Made by a program: the position numbers and the translations under genes. 64,000 nt of DNA. Origin: a bacterium (GTDB taxonomy: Bacteria; Bdellovibrionota_C; UBA2361; RFPC01). Location: contig JAUIIO010000001.1 of the NCBI GenBank assembly GCA_030431715.1, forward strand, positions 124,001 through 188,000, given 5' to 3'. How positions within the stretch are numbered: position 1 is the stretch's first letter; the number at the start of each line of letters is the position of its first letter. The notes under the pieces were generated by a model that did no database searches, had not been told where the DNA came from, and saw nothing but the letters and a program-made list of their open reading frames with translations. Positions 1 through 12,488 of this stretch are shown here, piece after piece.

Positions 1-2
1 CT

Positions 3-587
3 GTTCTTGAGATTGGACCGGGCAGGGGAGAACTCCTTACGATCTTTAAAGAAGCAGGGATACCTTCATATGGTGTGGATATTGATGAAGCTATGGTAGA
101 AGCCGCTACGGAGAAGGGGTTGGATTCACGTATCGGAAATGCTCTTGAACACCTCCCCGGAGTTGTTGATGGTAGTTTGGGCGGTGTTATTGCCGTTCAA
201 GTGGTTGAGCACCTAACGGCAGGTCAGCTTCGTCAACTCTTTGAGCTTTGTTCGCGTAAAGTAACGCCTGGTGGAAGAATTATCTTTGAGACCATTAATC
301 CAAAGTCGCTCGTTGCACTCTCTTCAAACTATTTCAGAGACCCTACCCATGTGTGGCCACAACATCCAGATACGCTTGAATATGCAATGAGTCTGGCTGG
401 TATTAAAAATATCGAGGTGAGATATCTCTCCCCAATTTCAGAGGAAGCGATGTTACGGCCGCTCCCAGTTGAGGAACACCTCACTCCGCAGTGGGCGTTC
501 ACGATCAAACGCTTTAATGACAATATTGATCAGCTCAACAACCTTCTCTACGGATATCAAGATTTCTGCATTATCGGAGAGGCGTGA
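3..587 (+). CDS. SAM-dependent methyltransferase (5' truncated)
   Basis: This is the C-terminal part of a class I methyltransferase; the start lies left of the window and the frame is open from base 3. The first visible residues, VLEIGPGRGELL, are the glycine-rich SAM-binding motif I, followed by GVDID, the acidic end of strand 2. Further on, a Methyltransf_11-like segment (GGVIAVQVVEHL, then TPGGRIIFETINP) is typical of the family. The next gene starts 4 bases after the stop and encodes a glycosyltransferase, so the enzyme probably methylates a sugar or lipid-linked glycan in surface polysaccharide synthesis. The substrate is not visible from sequence. Confidence 0.85.
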   Translation, partial: VLEIGPGRGELLTIFKEAGIPSYGVDIDEAMVEAATEKGLDSRIGNALEHLPGVVDGSLGGVIAVQVVEHLTAGQLRQLFELCSRKVTPGGRIIFETINPKSLVALSSNYFRDPTHVWPQHPDTLEYAMSLAGIKNIEVRYLSPISEEAMLRPLPVEEHLTPQWAFTIKRFNDNIDQLNNLLYGYQDFCIIGEA

Positions 588-591
588 GCGT

Positions 592-1695
592 ATGGCGAAT
601 ATTCTGGTACTTGGAGTAAAGGTACCGTTTACCGGTGGTGGTCAAGAGGTGCTTGTTGGTACCTTACAGAAGCAGCTCAAAGAGCGTGGTCACAATGTTG
701 ATGTTGTAGAGCTTCCGCTGACGGTATTTCCCAAAGAGAGCTTCCTGAATCAGTGTGCTATGTGGCGAAGTCTGGATCTCTCAGCTTTTGGTGGGCAGGA
801 TGTTGACCTTGTCATAGCTACGAAGTTTCCGAGTTACTTTGCAAAGCATCACAAAAAGAGTCTATGGCTTGTGCATCAGCACCGTACTATATACGACCTT
901 TTTGGAAGTCGTTTCTCTGATTTTAGTGACGATCCACGTGATGAAGCTTTGCGCCAGATGCTTGTAGAGGGGGATGAGAAGGTTATTAGAGAGTGTCAGT
1001 ATATCTCCGGTATCTCTAAAAATGTGATAACGAGACTGGAGAATTACCTCGGAATTCAAGGGGAAGTCCTCTATCCGCCGCTCCCGCAAGGAGATAGGTA
1101 TAAGCGAGGAAATTTTGAAGACTATATTCTCTCTGTAGGGAGACTCTGCACAATTAAGCGCGTCGATATGATGATTAAGGGAATGCCCGTTGTTCATAAG
1201 CACGTGAAGCTTAAGATCGTGGGCCGTCCTGATGAGCCCAAAATAATGGAGTATCTTCAAAATGAAATTAAGAGGCACCATCTTGAAGATCAGGTCGAGT
1301 TTTTGGGACGAGTTGAAGATGATGATCTGATCGATCTCTATGCCAATGCGCTAGCAGTCTACTATGCGCCACATGATGAGGATTACGGGTATGTGACCCT
1401 AGAGGCTTTTGCATCAGGCAAGCCAATTATTACCGCAACCGATTCTGGCGGAGTGCTTGAGTTTGCAAAGCACGAAGTGAACTCACTTGTTGTTGAGCCT
1501 GAGAGTCATGCGCTGGGACATGCGGTAAATCGGCTTGTAAAAGAGAGAGAGCTTGCTGAGAAGCTTGGCGCCGATGGGAGAGCATTTATCGAATCTTCTG
1601 GGTTACATAATGCTGGATGGGATAAAGTCCTTGATGGTTTACTCTCTCCTCTCAGTGAAAAGGATGATACGAGATTACGTGGAAATGGATCTTAA
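592..1695 (+). CDS. Glycosyltransferase family 4
   Basis: A retaining GT-B glycosyltransferase of about 367 residues. I chose the ATG at 592 (MANILVLGVKVPFTGGGQ) because it follows the methyltransferase stop and begins with a standard GT-B first strand; an upstream in-frame start would overlap the previous gene by more than 100 bases. The N-terminal half has the GGGQ acceptor-domain loop. The C-terminal half has the SVGRLCTIKRVD nucleotide-sugar segment and the E-x7-E motif (E263 to E271, EDYGYVTLE), followed by GKPIITATDSGG. It probably adds a sugar to a surface glycan at the inner face of the cytoplasmic membrane. Donor and acceptor are unknown. Confidence 0.88.
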   Translation: MANILVLGVKVPFTGGGQEVLVGTLQKQLKERGHNVDVVELPLTVFPKESFLNQCAMWRSLDLSAFGGQDVDLVIATKFPSYFAKHHKKSLWLVHQHRTIYDLFGSRFSDFSDDPRDEALRQMLVEGDEKVIRECQYISGISKNVITRLENYLGIQGEVLYPPLPQGDRYKRGNFEDYILSVGRLCTIKRVDMMIKGMPVVHKHVKLKIVGRPDEPKIMEYLQNEIKRHHLEDQVEFLGRVEDDDLIDLYANALAVYYAPHDEDYGYVTLEAFASGKPIITATDSGGVLEFAKHEVNSLVVEPESHALGHAVNRLVKERELAEKLGADGRAFIESSGLHNAGWDKVLDGLLSPLSEKDDTRLRGNGS

Positions 1696-1719
1696 CCGTC
1701 AATATAGCGGTACTTGCAT

Positions 1720-3014
1720 ATGAAGCCACTCCGAATAGCTTGGTTCTCCCCACTACCTGATGAGCGAAGTTCAATCACTTCTTCTTACGTGAGTGCGTTA
1801 CTCCTTCCGGAAATTGAAAAAGAGTGTGAGATAACGCTTTTTACCAATACCTTTTTAAAACATCCAAAGCTTCCGACCTACCATTACCTCAAAGCTTTTA
1901 GAGTTCATAAAGATACTCCTTTTGATCTCTTCTTCTACCAGTTAGAGGATAAGCCTTCTCATGATTTTATCCGTTTTCATCTGGGTCTTATGCCTGGTGT
2001 TGTCTGGTTTCATGACGCTCTTCTATCTACCGCAGGGCCAATACCGATACTTAATAGCCCATGGTCTGATATTGTCGAGAAGTATCATACGCCATCTTGC
2101 GACTGGCCTTCTCGAAAGAAGGTGCACACCTACCGGGGACCACTCGCGTACCGTGAACTGGGGCTTGCAGCAGTTCCTGTATTTTCAAGCGAAGTCGCAC
2201 ACGGTGAGTACCGTAGAAATATCAAAGAGAAGATCGCGTCGGCATCAGATACGGCGAGTTACTTTGTTCCTGTTCCTCTTAAAGATGAACTCTTTGAGGA
2301 TCTTCCGGAACAAAAAAGTGATTCGAGCACACTCAGCTTGGCAATCGCAGGTGCTCCATTTGTTGAAAATAGAATTGAGAAAACACTTCGAGCCATGGAG
2401 CAGGCCAGAGGCAAAGTAGCGCGAAGCGTTAAGCTCAAGTGGCTTGTTCCAGAGAAAGCCAGACAGGAGGCCGCGAAGCTTGTAGAAAAGTACTCTGAAC
2501 TCGATATTGAGTGTCTTTACGGTGAGAGTCCTTCACAGTGGGAAGAGATTATACGCACCTGCGATGTTGCTCTTCATCTTTCATTTACCGTATTTGGACA
2601 CCGTGAGCCATTTCCGGGGATAAGTCTTGCTCTTGGTCGCGAGGTTGTCGTCACTGATTTTGGAGTGCATGATTATTTACCGGAAAACCTTGTCATGAAG
2701 GTGCGTCCGGGCGAAAGCGAAGTTGGTGAGCTGGCACTTCTTATTCAAAAACTCTCTGAACGCTCCCTCTCTCTGAATGAAAATAACAGGGCCTTTGCTT
2801 TTGAGCGGTATCAGAAGAAGGTTGTTGTACATAATCTCCTCAGTGTTTTTGAGCGTTCTTCTCAGCAGGTGCTCCCAGCGCACTATGATAGGTGGGGCAA
2901 GCTCTTATCTACAGCAAAGCAGAACCTGCTTACTGAATCACAGAGTCTAGTTCAATCAGCATATTTTGAGCACGCGCTTTCGCCTATTTTTGATGAGCTC
3001 GGGTGGTTAGAGAG

Positions 3015-3018
<4 letters not shown>
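1720..3018 (+). CDS. Glycosyltransferase-like protein (GT4-like, divergent)
   Basis: About 432 residues. The N-terminus (LRIAWFSPLPDERSS) is a GT-B first strand. The C-terminal half has CDVALHLSF and EPFPGISLALGREVVVTDFG, which correspond to the donor-binding region of GT4 enzymes, but the second glutamate of the E-x7-E motif is not clear. I took the ATG at 1720; an in-frame TTG lies two codons upstream. The stop overlaps the ATG of the next glycosyltransferase (ATGA), so the two are probably translationally coupled. Function is inferred from fold and context; the sugar is unknown. Confidence 0.7.
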
Positions 3019-6238
<3,220 letters not shown>

Positions 6239-6496
6239 GAAGTGCTATAAAGTAATTCCTTCAATTTTTAAACCGCAAAGGAGCGCAAAGAGTTTGGTCT
6301 AGGAGTCCTTGCGTCCTTTGGGTTTATCCCCAAATAGAAGGAAACATGCTATTTGTTAAATGTCTTTGAATTTCACTTGCTTAGCGCAGATGTCGGTCAT
6401 CTGCACCTAATGGTACATGACTCTCATCTATAGAATTACGAATACTTCGCAGCTCAGTTTCTATATTTTGACAGTGAATTTGACGACAGATGACAT
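6239..6496. other. Intergenic region with a CCGCAAAG-type repeat
   Basis: This gap after ligA holds one copy (about 6270-6325) of an imperfect inverted repeat whose arms begin AAACCGCAAAGGAGCGCAAAG and end CCTTTGGGTTT. Related copies occur at 29921-29984 and 58165-58234. The rest is AT-rich and may contain the promoter of the following gene; I see no clear sigma-70 match that I would defend. Confidence 0.5.
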
Positions 6497-8137
6497 ATGC
6501 ATATGTTAGCGACAACTTCTAAAGAGGGATTCTTTATCAGATTCTTCTTTTTAGCCTTGTTTTTTCTTAGTTCTACAACTGTTTTTGCTATGCCGACGAT
6601 TTATTGGGTCGATGCGGGGAAGAGTGCTATTTATAGTCATCAAGATGGAGAGACTACGACAATAGTAGATAAGCTCAGTAGCCCTCGCGCGATTGCTGTG
6701 GCAAGAAATAAGCTTTTTTACTCGGAAGACAATCTACGACTCATTACATTATTCGATTTAGATAGTAATACGAAGCTTAGCTTGTCTTACACATACGATA
6801 CTGCAGCGTTCCCAAGTGATATTACCTTTAACCCACAAACCTCAACACTTTATTGGTCTCAATTTCGAAGTCTCTATTCGCTTAGCTCTCCGTATACCAA
6901 TGCTCGTGAATTAGTATACGAGAGCAATCGTTCGTTTTCTAAAGTTGCTTACAACTCTGAGAGCGATAGGCTTTTTGCTTCTATGAGGAAGGCATATATC
7001 TCAGAAGAAGGTTTTGAATTGATCGAGTCTAACTTTGAGAACCTTTTGACGACTTCTGCTCATGATATCGCACTTGATGAGTACTCAAGTCTGCTTTACT
7101 GGGTAACAAATCAAGGCCAATCGTGTATTATGCGGTCGCAGCTCGACGGGAGTGATATTGAAGAATTTGACTGTGAAGGGCACGAGTTTTTATCTGAGAT
7201 CGTCGTAGACCAAGATACCGGTGATGTGTACTGGCTTGATATCTCAAAGGGGACTATTTCCAGAGCTAACAACGACGGCACAGGTCGTTCACAGATTATC
7301 TCTGGAATTCTATATGGTCGAGGTCTAGCTCTTAGTGATGGCTGTCCGTTGGATTATAATAAAAGTGAGCCCGGTCTATGTGGATGTGGAGTATCCGATA
7401 GTGATTATGATTCAGATTCTACACCGGACTGCTATGATGAATGTCCTTTGGATTCGGCGAAAGTGTTATCTGGAGTTTGTGGATGTGGAATTGCTGATAG
7501 CGATCAAGACGGTGATGGTACTCTAGACTGTAACGATGCATGTCCAAACGATGTGAGTAAGGTTATACCAGCAGTTTGTGGCTGCGGCTCATCTGAATTA
7601 GATTCTGATGAGGACGCCACGCCCGACTGTATCGATGAGTGCCCCTTCGATTCTAGTAAGCTCACACAAGGAGTGTGTGGCTGCGGCTCATCTGAATTAG
7701 ATTCTGATGAGGACGCCACGCCCGACTGTATCGATGAGTGCCCCTTCGATTCTAGTAAGGTCACACAAGGAGTGTGTGGATGTGATCGTTATGAGGTTGA
7801 GGGGGGATGTTCTGATTTTCCTGAAATTACTAATAATCATTTAATATCTACCCCCCCTACGATCAGCACACAAGGAAGCAAGGTAAAGATTTTGTTTCAG
7901 GACTTTTACAAAAGTAAAAGGAAGGAAAAAGTCGTTTATAACGTAACACTTCGAAAATTAAAGAAAGATGGTAGGTGGAGGACAATTACTTTTAGGAGCC
8001 GAAAGAAAAAAGCTCTGAGGAAAAAGATGAAGAAAGGGACCTATTCACTCTCCTATAGGGCTACCCTTAAAAGAAGAGGTAGAATTATAGCGGTAACAGG
8101 AGATAGTCCGGTTAGTACATTTACGATTAAAAGGTAA
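6497..8137 (+). CDS. Exported protein with YWTD-like propeller and calcium-binding repeats
   Basis: A 546-residue exported protein. Residues 1-33 form a signal peptide (FFFLALFFLSSTTVFA). Residues about 35-285 carry propeller-like repeats with IYWVDAG, LYWSQF, LYWVTN and VYWLDIS, as in LDL-receptor YWTD/NHL-type propellers. Residues about 285-430 contain five Cys-rich repeats of roughly 33 residues (CPLD..., GVCGCG, DSDxDxxPDC) resembling thrombospondin type 3 calcium-binding motifs. The C-terminus (about 440-546) is very basic and beta-rich. Two of the repeats are almost identical at DNA level. Probably a secreted or surface protein; the ligand is unknown. A second ATG lies at 6503. Confidence 0.8.
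   Translation: MHMLATTSKEGFFIRFFFLALFFLSSTTVFAMPTIYWVDAGKSAIYSHQDGETTTIVDKLSSPRAIAVARNKLFYSEDNLRLITLFDLDSNTKLSLSYTYDTAAFPSDITFNPQTSTLYWSQFRSLYSLSSPYTNARELVYESNRSFSKVAYNSESDRLFASMRKAYISEEGFELIESNFENLLTTSAHDIALDEYSSLLYWVTNQGQSCIMRSQLDGSDIEEFDCEGHEFLSEIVVDQDTGDVYWLDISKGTISRANNDGTGRSQIISGILYGRGLALSDGCPLDYNKSEPGLCGCGVSDSDYDSDSTPDCYDECPLDSAKVLSGVCGCGIADSDQDGDGTLDCNDACPNDVSKVIPAVCGCGSSELDSDEDATPDCIDECPFDSSKLTQGVCGCGSSELDSDEDATPDCIDECPFDSSKVTQGVCGCDRYEVEGGCSDFPEITNNHLISTPPTISTQGSKVKILFQDFYKSKRKEKVVYNVTLRKLKKDGRWRTITFRSRKKKALRKKMKKGTYSLSYRATLKRRGRIIAVTGDSPVSTFTIKR
7577..7774 (+). repeat. 99-bp coding tandem duplication
   Basis: Two adjacent copies of one 33-codon calcium-binding repeat (about 7577-7675 and 7676-7774) are nearly identical; the clear differences are CTC versus GTC in the SKLTQ/SKVTQ codon and the final codon junction. 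The neighbouring repeats in the same protein are much more diverged, so this pair is a recent duplication or gene-conversion product. Confidence 0.85.
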
Positions 8138-8141
8138 GGTC

Positions 8142-8372
8142 ATGTTTTCGTGTAATGAGTATTTAATTTCAAGTCACTATTCTACAGCAGCTCTACTCTA
8201 TGGCGCGGCGACAGATTCATATATGCAGCAAAACTACACTTCAGTCTTCGCTCTTTCTAGCACGTCTTATGCACAAATGAGCTTACGTTCTGATCGAAGA
8301 GGTTTTAGAGTAGCTGATAGTCGACTCACTCATGCAATCAATAGTATCATTGAAAAGAAGAGTCGTGTGTAG
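8142..8372 (+). CDS. Small hypothetical ORF
   Basis: An open frame of 76 codons beginning 4 bases after the propeller protein and ending exactly where the convergent beta-helix gene ends. It has no recognisable domain, no convincing ribosome-binding site beyond the AAGG just before the ATG, and no signal peptide. The tight spacing on both sides is the only argument in favour. It could be a chance open frame. Confidence 0.3.
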   Translation: MFSCNEYLISSHYSTAALLYGAATDSYMQQNYTSVFALSSTSYAQMSLRSDRRGFRVADSRLTHAINSIIEKKSRV

Positions 8373-9161
8373 TTAAGTAGATATGTTATCGCCACGATTT
8401 ATACCACCTACAAATGGTACGTAAACATTGTGAGATGTGTTGGATTTGAATTCGGGTCCGCCAGTAGCTCCTGTCACTATTCCGCCAAAGGAATTTGATA
8501 GTGAATTTCTAAGAACATATCCTTCATCTATGTCTGCAAGATATATGCATGTAGTTCTTCCACTATGTGAATCATCGTGCATATCTATTGTGTTGTCTTT
8601 AAGTATATAACCAGCTCGGCTCTTCGATATGATTATCCCAGCCCTACCTATACACTCATTGTTTACAATGTCTGAGGCTTCAAGCATCGTTGAAATAGTG
8701 CAGTTCGCGACTACGCTGCTTCCGCCGCTGATATAGAGTCCAGTAGCATAGAAGTCTTGAACTGTAATGTCTTTAACCTGAATGCCTTGCGAAGTGTCAT
8801 TGTATGGCGATGTATAAACTCCGCTATGAAAGTTGCTTATGGTTCCATTCGAGATCGATATATAACTGAATGCATCAGTGGCGATGCCAGCTGCTCGGTT
8901 CATATCGCCATACGTATTGGTGATAGAGTTTTCCTGGAAGTCAATCGTGACATTTGGTGCTAGTATTCGTATGGCTGCGCCAGTTGCTAATGACACGTTA
9001 AGGTCCTGATTTAAGACATAGCTTCCACTTTCTGTGATATCAAATGGCAAGCTTGAGATTACAGTGGTGCTAGCTGAAGATTTTCGCGGAAGTAAAAATG
9101 TAAATGACGTTAGAAGACAAGCTTGGAGAAAGCTCCTTCTGGAAATATTTAATGTATTCAT
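8373..9161 (-). CDS. Tat-exported right-handed beta-helix protein
   Basis: A 262-residue protein. The N-terminus has a twin-arginine signal (ISRRSFLQACLLTSFTFLLP) ending near SSAS. The mature part has repeating strands of the parallel beta-helix type (APNVTIDFQENSI, FSYISISNGTISNF, VKDITVQDFYATGLYIS, VVANCTIS), as in pectate-lyase-like and Pfam beta_helix proteins. No catalytic signature is evident. It may be a periplasmic or surface polysaccharide-binding protein or lyase; that is inference. It is convergent with the propeller protein and monocistronic. Confidence 0.75.
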   Translation of the reverse strand: MNTLNISRRSFLQACLLTSFTFLLPRKSSASTTVISSLPFDITESGSYVLNQDLNVSLATGAAIRILAPNVTIDFQENSITNTYGDMNRAAGIATDAFSYISISNGTISNFHSGVYTSPYNDTSQGIQVKDITVQDFYATGLYISGGSSVVANCTISTMLEASDIVNNECIGRAGIIISKSRAGYILKDNTIDMHDDSHSGRTTCIYLADIDEGYVLRNSLSNSFGGIVTGATGGPEFKSNTSHNVYVPFVGGINRGDNIST

Positions 9162-9440
9162 AGGTGGGGCGCCTTGAAAGTTGTTCTGTAGTAATATCGG
9201 ACATCTCTGAAATGAACTTAATAAATACTTAAGTCTGGTGATCCTAGGTACTTGAACTGCTAAATTTCATCCACTTTTATATTATTTTAACGCCGCCATG
9301 TCCATTGTCACTTAGAATGTGATACTGAACCCAAAACACATTTGGAGCAGGACAAGGTTCCTGTTTCTATGGTTGCAATATCCGGTTGTGGTCATCATCA
9401 CTTTGCGAGATTATGTGCCCCTAATCTCAAGGACTCTCAA

Positions 9441-10160
9441 ATGAAAAAACGTATTATTCTTTTCGCTCTCTGCTTGCTCCCCACTATCGCCGTTGCCGAG
9501 GTAACTGACCCCGTACTTGTCATGCCGGAAGGGCAGGTGCTCTTAAGCATCTCGGCAACCGAACGAGAAGAAGTCGCTCAAGACCTTCTTGTTGCTACCG
9601 TTATGTATCAAACCAGCGGTAAGGATGTCCGGGAGGTACAGAATGAGGTTAACGAAGCGATGGAGAAAGCTGTTAAACTTGTGAAGAAAGAAAGCGAAAT
9701 CAAATCACATACCGGTACTTACCAAGTGTATGAATTCACCGAGCCACGAACGAAGGATAAAAAGTGGCGTGCTAGTCAGACTCTTGTTTTTAAGTCTACA
9801 AACGCAGACCGTGTCCTCAAGATCACAGGAGAACTCCAAGCGCTTAAATTTGGAATTTCTTCACTCTCCTATATGGTTTCTCCAGAAGTCGCCGTAAAGA
9901 CAAAAGACCACCTAATGGAAGGGGCACTCAAGCAGCTTCAGCAGCGAGCTCTTCGAGCTGCTAAGGCGCTTGGCAAGAAAAGCGCTGCTTTGCGTGATGT
10001 GCAAGTCGAAAGCGATCGTGGTGGGGCGTCACCAGCTCCTTATATGGCTCACCAACGTAGCGCTGTCGCAGCTGAGATGGATATGAGTACCCCGGTAGCT
10101 ACCGCTGGAGAAACTACCATATCTCTCACGGTCACAGCTCGGGCCATACTCACGCCTTAA
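9441..10160 (+). CDS. SIMPL domain (DUF541) periplasmic protein
   Basis: About 239 residues. I chose the ATG at 9441 because it gives a clean signal peptide (KKRIILFALCLLPTIAVA) and is preceded by AAGGA at normal spacing; the longer open frame upstream lacks these. The mature protein matches the SIMPL family: a GQVLLSISATEREEVAQD start, the KLVKKESEIKSHTGTYQVYEF centre and the GETTISLTVTARAIL end. Family members are periplasmic or outer-membrane oligomers of uncertain function, and E. coli YggE is linked to oxidative stress. It is followed by gltX but has its own signals. Confidence 0.82.
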   Translation: MKKRIILFALCLLPTIAVAEVTDPVLVMPEGQVLLSISATEREEVAQDLLVATVMYQTSGKDVREVQNEVNEAMEKAVKLVKKESEIKSHTGTYQVYEFTEPRTKDKKWRASQTLVFKSTNADRVLKITGELQALKFGISSLSYMVSPEVAVKTKDHLMEGALKQLQQRALRAAKALGKKSAALRDVQVESDRGGASPAPYMAHQRSAVAAEMDMSTPVATAGETTISLTVTARAILTP

Positions 10161-10207
10161 GGAGAGTTCGTATTTTAATCGGTTGAGTTTTACGTTAAAC
10201 TCCCCCC

Positions 10208-11698
10208 ATGACAAAAGAAGTAAGAACAAGATTTGCACCAAGCCCCACAGGTATGCTCCATATCGGTGGATTCCGTACTGCTCTCTACGCGTGGCTCCTA
10301 GCACGCCATCATGGTGGTACCTTCATCCTCCGTATCGAAGACACGGACAGAGAGCGTACCGTGGAAGGAGCTATTCGATATATCGCCGAGGGGTTTAAGT
10401 GGTTTGGGATTGAAATTGATGAAGGTCCCTCAGAGGAAGAGCTTAAAGAAGTTGAAAGCGATGTGGCGGATCTGCCTGCCCCTGGCGGAGAGTATGGCCC
10501 GTATGTCCAAAGTCTTCGTACTGAGAAGTATCAGGAAATAGCCGATAGGCTTATTGATGAAGGGCACGCCTTTCGTTGTGATTGTACTCCAGAGATGCTT
10601 GATAAAGAACGCGCTGAGCAGAGAGCGCGAAAGGAAGTTCCGGGTTATAGCGGATACTGTCGTACGAGAAATGTTTCAAAAGACACCAAGCACGTCGTGC
10701 GCTTTAAGATGCCTTACAAACCTGAGCTTGAGATGATTGACGGCATCAGGGGAAGAATTAGCTGGGATAATGTGCCGCTTAAAGATCCTATCATCGTAAA
10801 GAGTGATGGTTTCCCGACATATCACCTTGCAGCTATGGTGGATGACCATGAAATGAAGATTTCTCATGTGCTCCGAGGTGAAGAATGGATACCTTCAACG
10901 CCTCTTCATCTGCTTCTCTATAAAGCGCTTGGATGGGAGCCTCCTATTTTTTGTCACCTTCCTGTTGTTCTTGGATCCGACGGGAAGAAGCTTTCTAAGA
11001 GGCACGGTTCTACCAGCTGGAGTAGCTTTCGTGACGAAGGATATCTGCCAGAAGCGCTTCTAAACTTTGTTACTCTCATCGGTTGGTCACCGGGAGAAGG
11101 GGACGAGCAGGAGATATTTTCTAGAGAGGAACTCATACAAAAATTCTCACTCGATCACGTAAATCCTTCGAGCGGAGTTTTTGAGTACAATAAGCTTAAC
11201 TGGATGAATGGAGTCTACATCAGAGCGCTCTCTGATGAGAAGTTTAAGGAGCTCGCACTCCCGTTCTTTCTCAAGCAGGATATTGATATCCCTGAAGCGA
11301 GGTGGAATGCGATTGCTCCGCATGTAAAGGAGAGAGTGAAGCTTCTCTCTGAAGTGCCAGCTATGGTTGAATTCTTACAGGAAGGTAAGCTTGAGCGGGC
11401 GATGGATCAGATGATCTCGAAGAAGGTACCAGTTGATCTGGCTAAAACTATTCTTGATGGTGCTATCGCTAAAATAGAGGGGCTCCCTGATTTTACTGCT
11501 CTTAAATTAGAGGAGAGTTTGACAGCGCTTGTTGAGGAACTTGAGCTAAAGATGGGCCCAGTCTTTATTACTCTTAGAATCGCAGTCACCGGGAAAAAGG
11601 CTACTCCACCTCTCTTTGAATCAATGGAAGCGCTCGGTCGTGATGAGGTTCTGGGGCGCATGAGAGAAACTCTTCAGATACTGGAACACGATTCTTAG
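10208..11698 (+). CDS. gltX: Glutamyl-tRNA synthetase
   Basis: A class I synthetase of 496 residues that charges tRNA-Glu. The HIGH signature is LHIGGFRTALY near residue 17. The KMSKS equivalent is KLSKRHG (K261 to R265). The RFAPSPTG N-terminus and RIEDTDRER insertion are typical of bacterial GluRS. The ATG is immediately preceded by a run of cytosines and no Shine-Dalgarno sequence is visible; the nearest GGAG is about 40 bases upstream. A short inverted repeat (GAGTTT/AAACTC, 10185-10202) lies just before the start. Confidence 0.97.
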   Translation: MTKEVRTRFAPSPTGMLHIGGFRTALYAWLLARHHGGTFILRIEDTDRERTVEGAIRYIAEGFKWFGIEIDEGPSEEELKEVESDVADLPAPGGEYGPYVQSLRTEKYQEIADRLIDEGHAFRCDCTPEMLDKERAEQRARKEVPGYSGYCRTRNVSKDTKHVVRFKMPYKPELEMIDGIRGRISWDNVPLKDPIIVKSDGFPTYHLAAMVDDHEMKISHVLRGEEWIPSTPLHLLLYKALGWEPPIFCHLPVVLGSDGKKLSKRHGSTSWSSFRDEGYLPEALLNFVTLIGWSPGEGDEQEIFSREELIQKFSLDHVNPSSGVFEYNKLNWMNGVYIRALSDEKFKELALPFFLKQDIDIPEARWNAIAPHVKERVKLLSEVPAMVEFLQEGKLERAMDQMISKKVPVDLAKTILDGAIAKIEGLPDFTALKLEESLTALVEELELKMGPVFITLRIAVTGKKATPPLFESMEALGRDEVLGRMRETLQILEHDS

Positions 11699-12030
11699 AG
11701 GAAGTGCCGGAGTATTCCCTCGTAAGATCTTGATATTAAACTTGTTTTTACAGGAAACTTTCTTTCTCAGAGAGTTGACTTCTCTCTAACCTGCTGATAA
11801 CTTTAGCGTAATTAAGAACCATGTGACGGCCTTACCTTGGTAGGGCGTTGTAGATGTAAGGTTTACGTAAAGATTCGCACGTAGTTTTTTTTGACAATCA
11901 GAAGGGGAGTCTCGCTGGTTGTGAAAAAAAACTTCAGTGCATATATCGTTTGCTATTAGCCCACTGACGCAACTTCCTTGCCTTCATTTTGTAGCCGGCA
12001 CTTTTTATTACACACGGAGAAAACATAAAG
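11699..12030. promoter_or_regulatory. rpsO leader and promoter region with a long hairpin
   Basis: This 332-base gap precedes rpsO. TTGACT (about 11774) followed by TAACTT at 17-base spacing is a plausible sigma-70 promoter. A small hairpin lies at 11830-11847. A much larger one spans 11883-11933: a 19-base arm beginning AGTTTTTTTT pairs with its reverse complement ending AAAAAAAACT, with one mismatch and one G-U pair, around the loop AAGGGGAGTCTCG. A GGAG ribosome-binding site precedes the ATG. S15 mRNAs are often autoregulated through leader structure, so this hairpin is a candidate; that role is inference. Confidence 0.5.
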
Positions 12031-12300
12031 ATGGCCTTAGAAGGAAACGAAAAACAGGCGATTATTGATAAGTATAAGAGAAGCGAAGGGGACACTGGTT
12101 CTCCTGAAGTTCAAATTGCGCTCTTAACGAAGAGACTTGAAGTTCTCAAAACTCATTTTAGCAGCCATAAGCAGGATAAGCACTCTAACCGTGGCTTACT
12201 TGGCGTTGTATCTAAGCGTAAGCGACTACTTCAGTACCTTAAGAACGAAGACGTGAATCGCTATCGCGCTATTCTCTCAGACCTTGGGCTACGTAAGTAG
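12031..12300 (+). CDS. rpsO: 30S ribosomal protein S15
   Basis: An 89-residue S15, the primary 16S rRNA-binding protein of the central domain. The hallmark [14 protein letters not shown], the [30 protein letters not shown] core and the [13 protein letters not shown] tail are all present, and the length is the family's usual. It is followed by pnp after a hairpin, the same rpsO-pnp order seen in enterobacteria and many other bacteria. Confidence 0.98.
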   Translation: MALEGNEKQAIIDKYKRSEGDTGSPEVQIALLTKRLEVLKTHFSSHKQDKHSNRGLLGVVSKRKRLLQYLKNEDVNRYRAILSDLGLRK

Positions 12301-12332
12301 TTTCTGTCCTGGTATCTCTAGGAAAATCTATC

Positions 12333-12366
12333 TGCTGGAGAATAGTAATCTCCAGCAAGAGTTTTT
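12333..12366 (+). terminator. rpsO-pnp intergenic hairpin
   Basis: A perfect 9-base stem, TGCTGGAGA/TCTCCAGCA, with a 7-base loop and a short T-run (AGAGTTTTT) behind it. It can act as a partial intrinsic terminator or as an RNase processing site that separates rpsO and pnp messages. In E. coli the equivalent interval carries both a terminator and the RNase III hairpin. Confidence 0.7.
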
Positions 12367-12488
12367 GCTGACATACCTGCGGTTCTGTCGTTATACTGCG
12401 TGAGAGCATACGAACTTGATAATGCATAACTCGCAAGCAAAATTCGAAACATATATACACATTATAAATAATCTATTGGAGAAACATT

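Noticed and set aside
469-591. Longer start for the first glycosyltransferase
   Set aside because: It would overlap the methyltransferase in another frame and adds sequence unlike GT4; the ATG at 592 begins at the domain edge.
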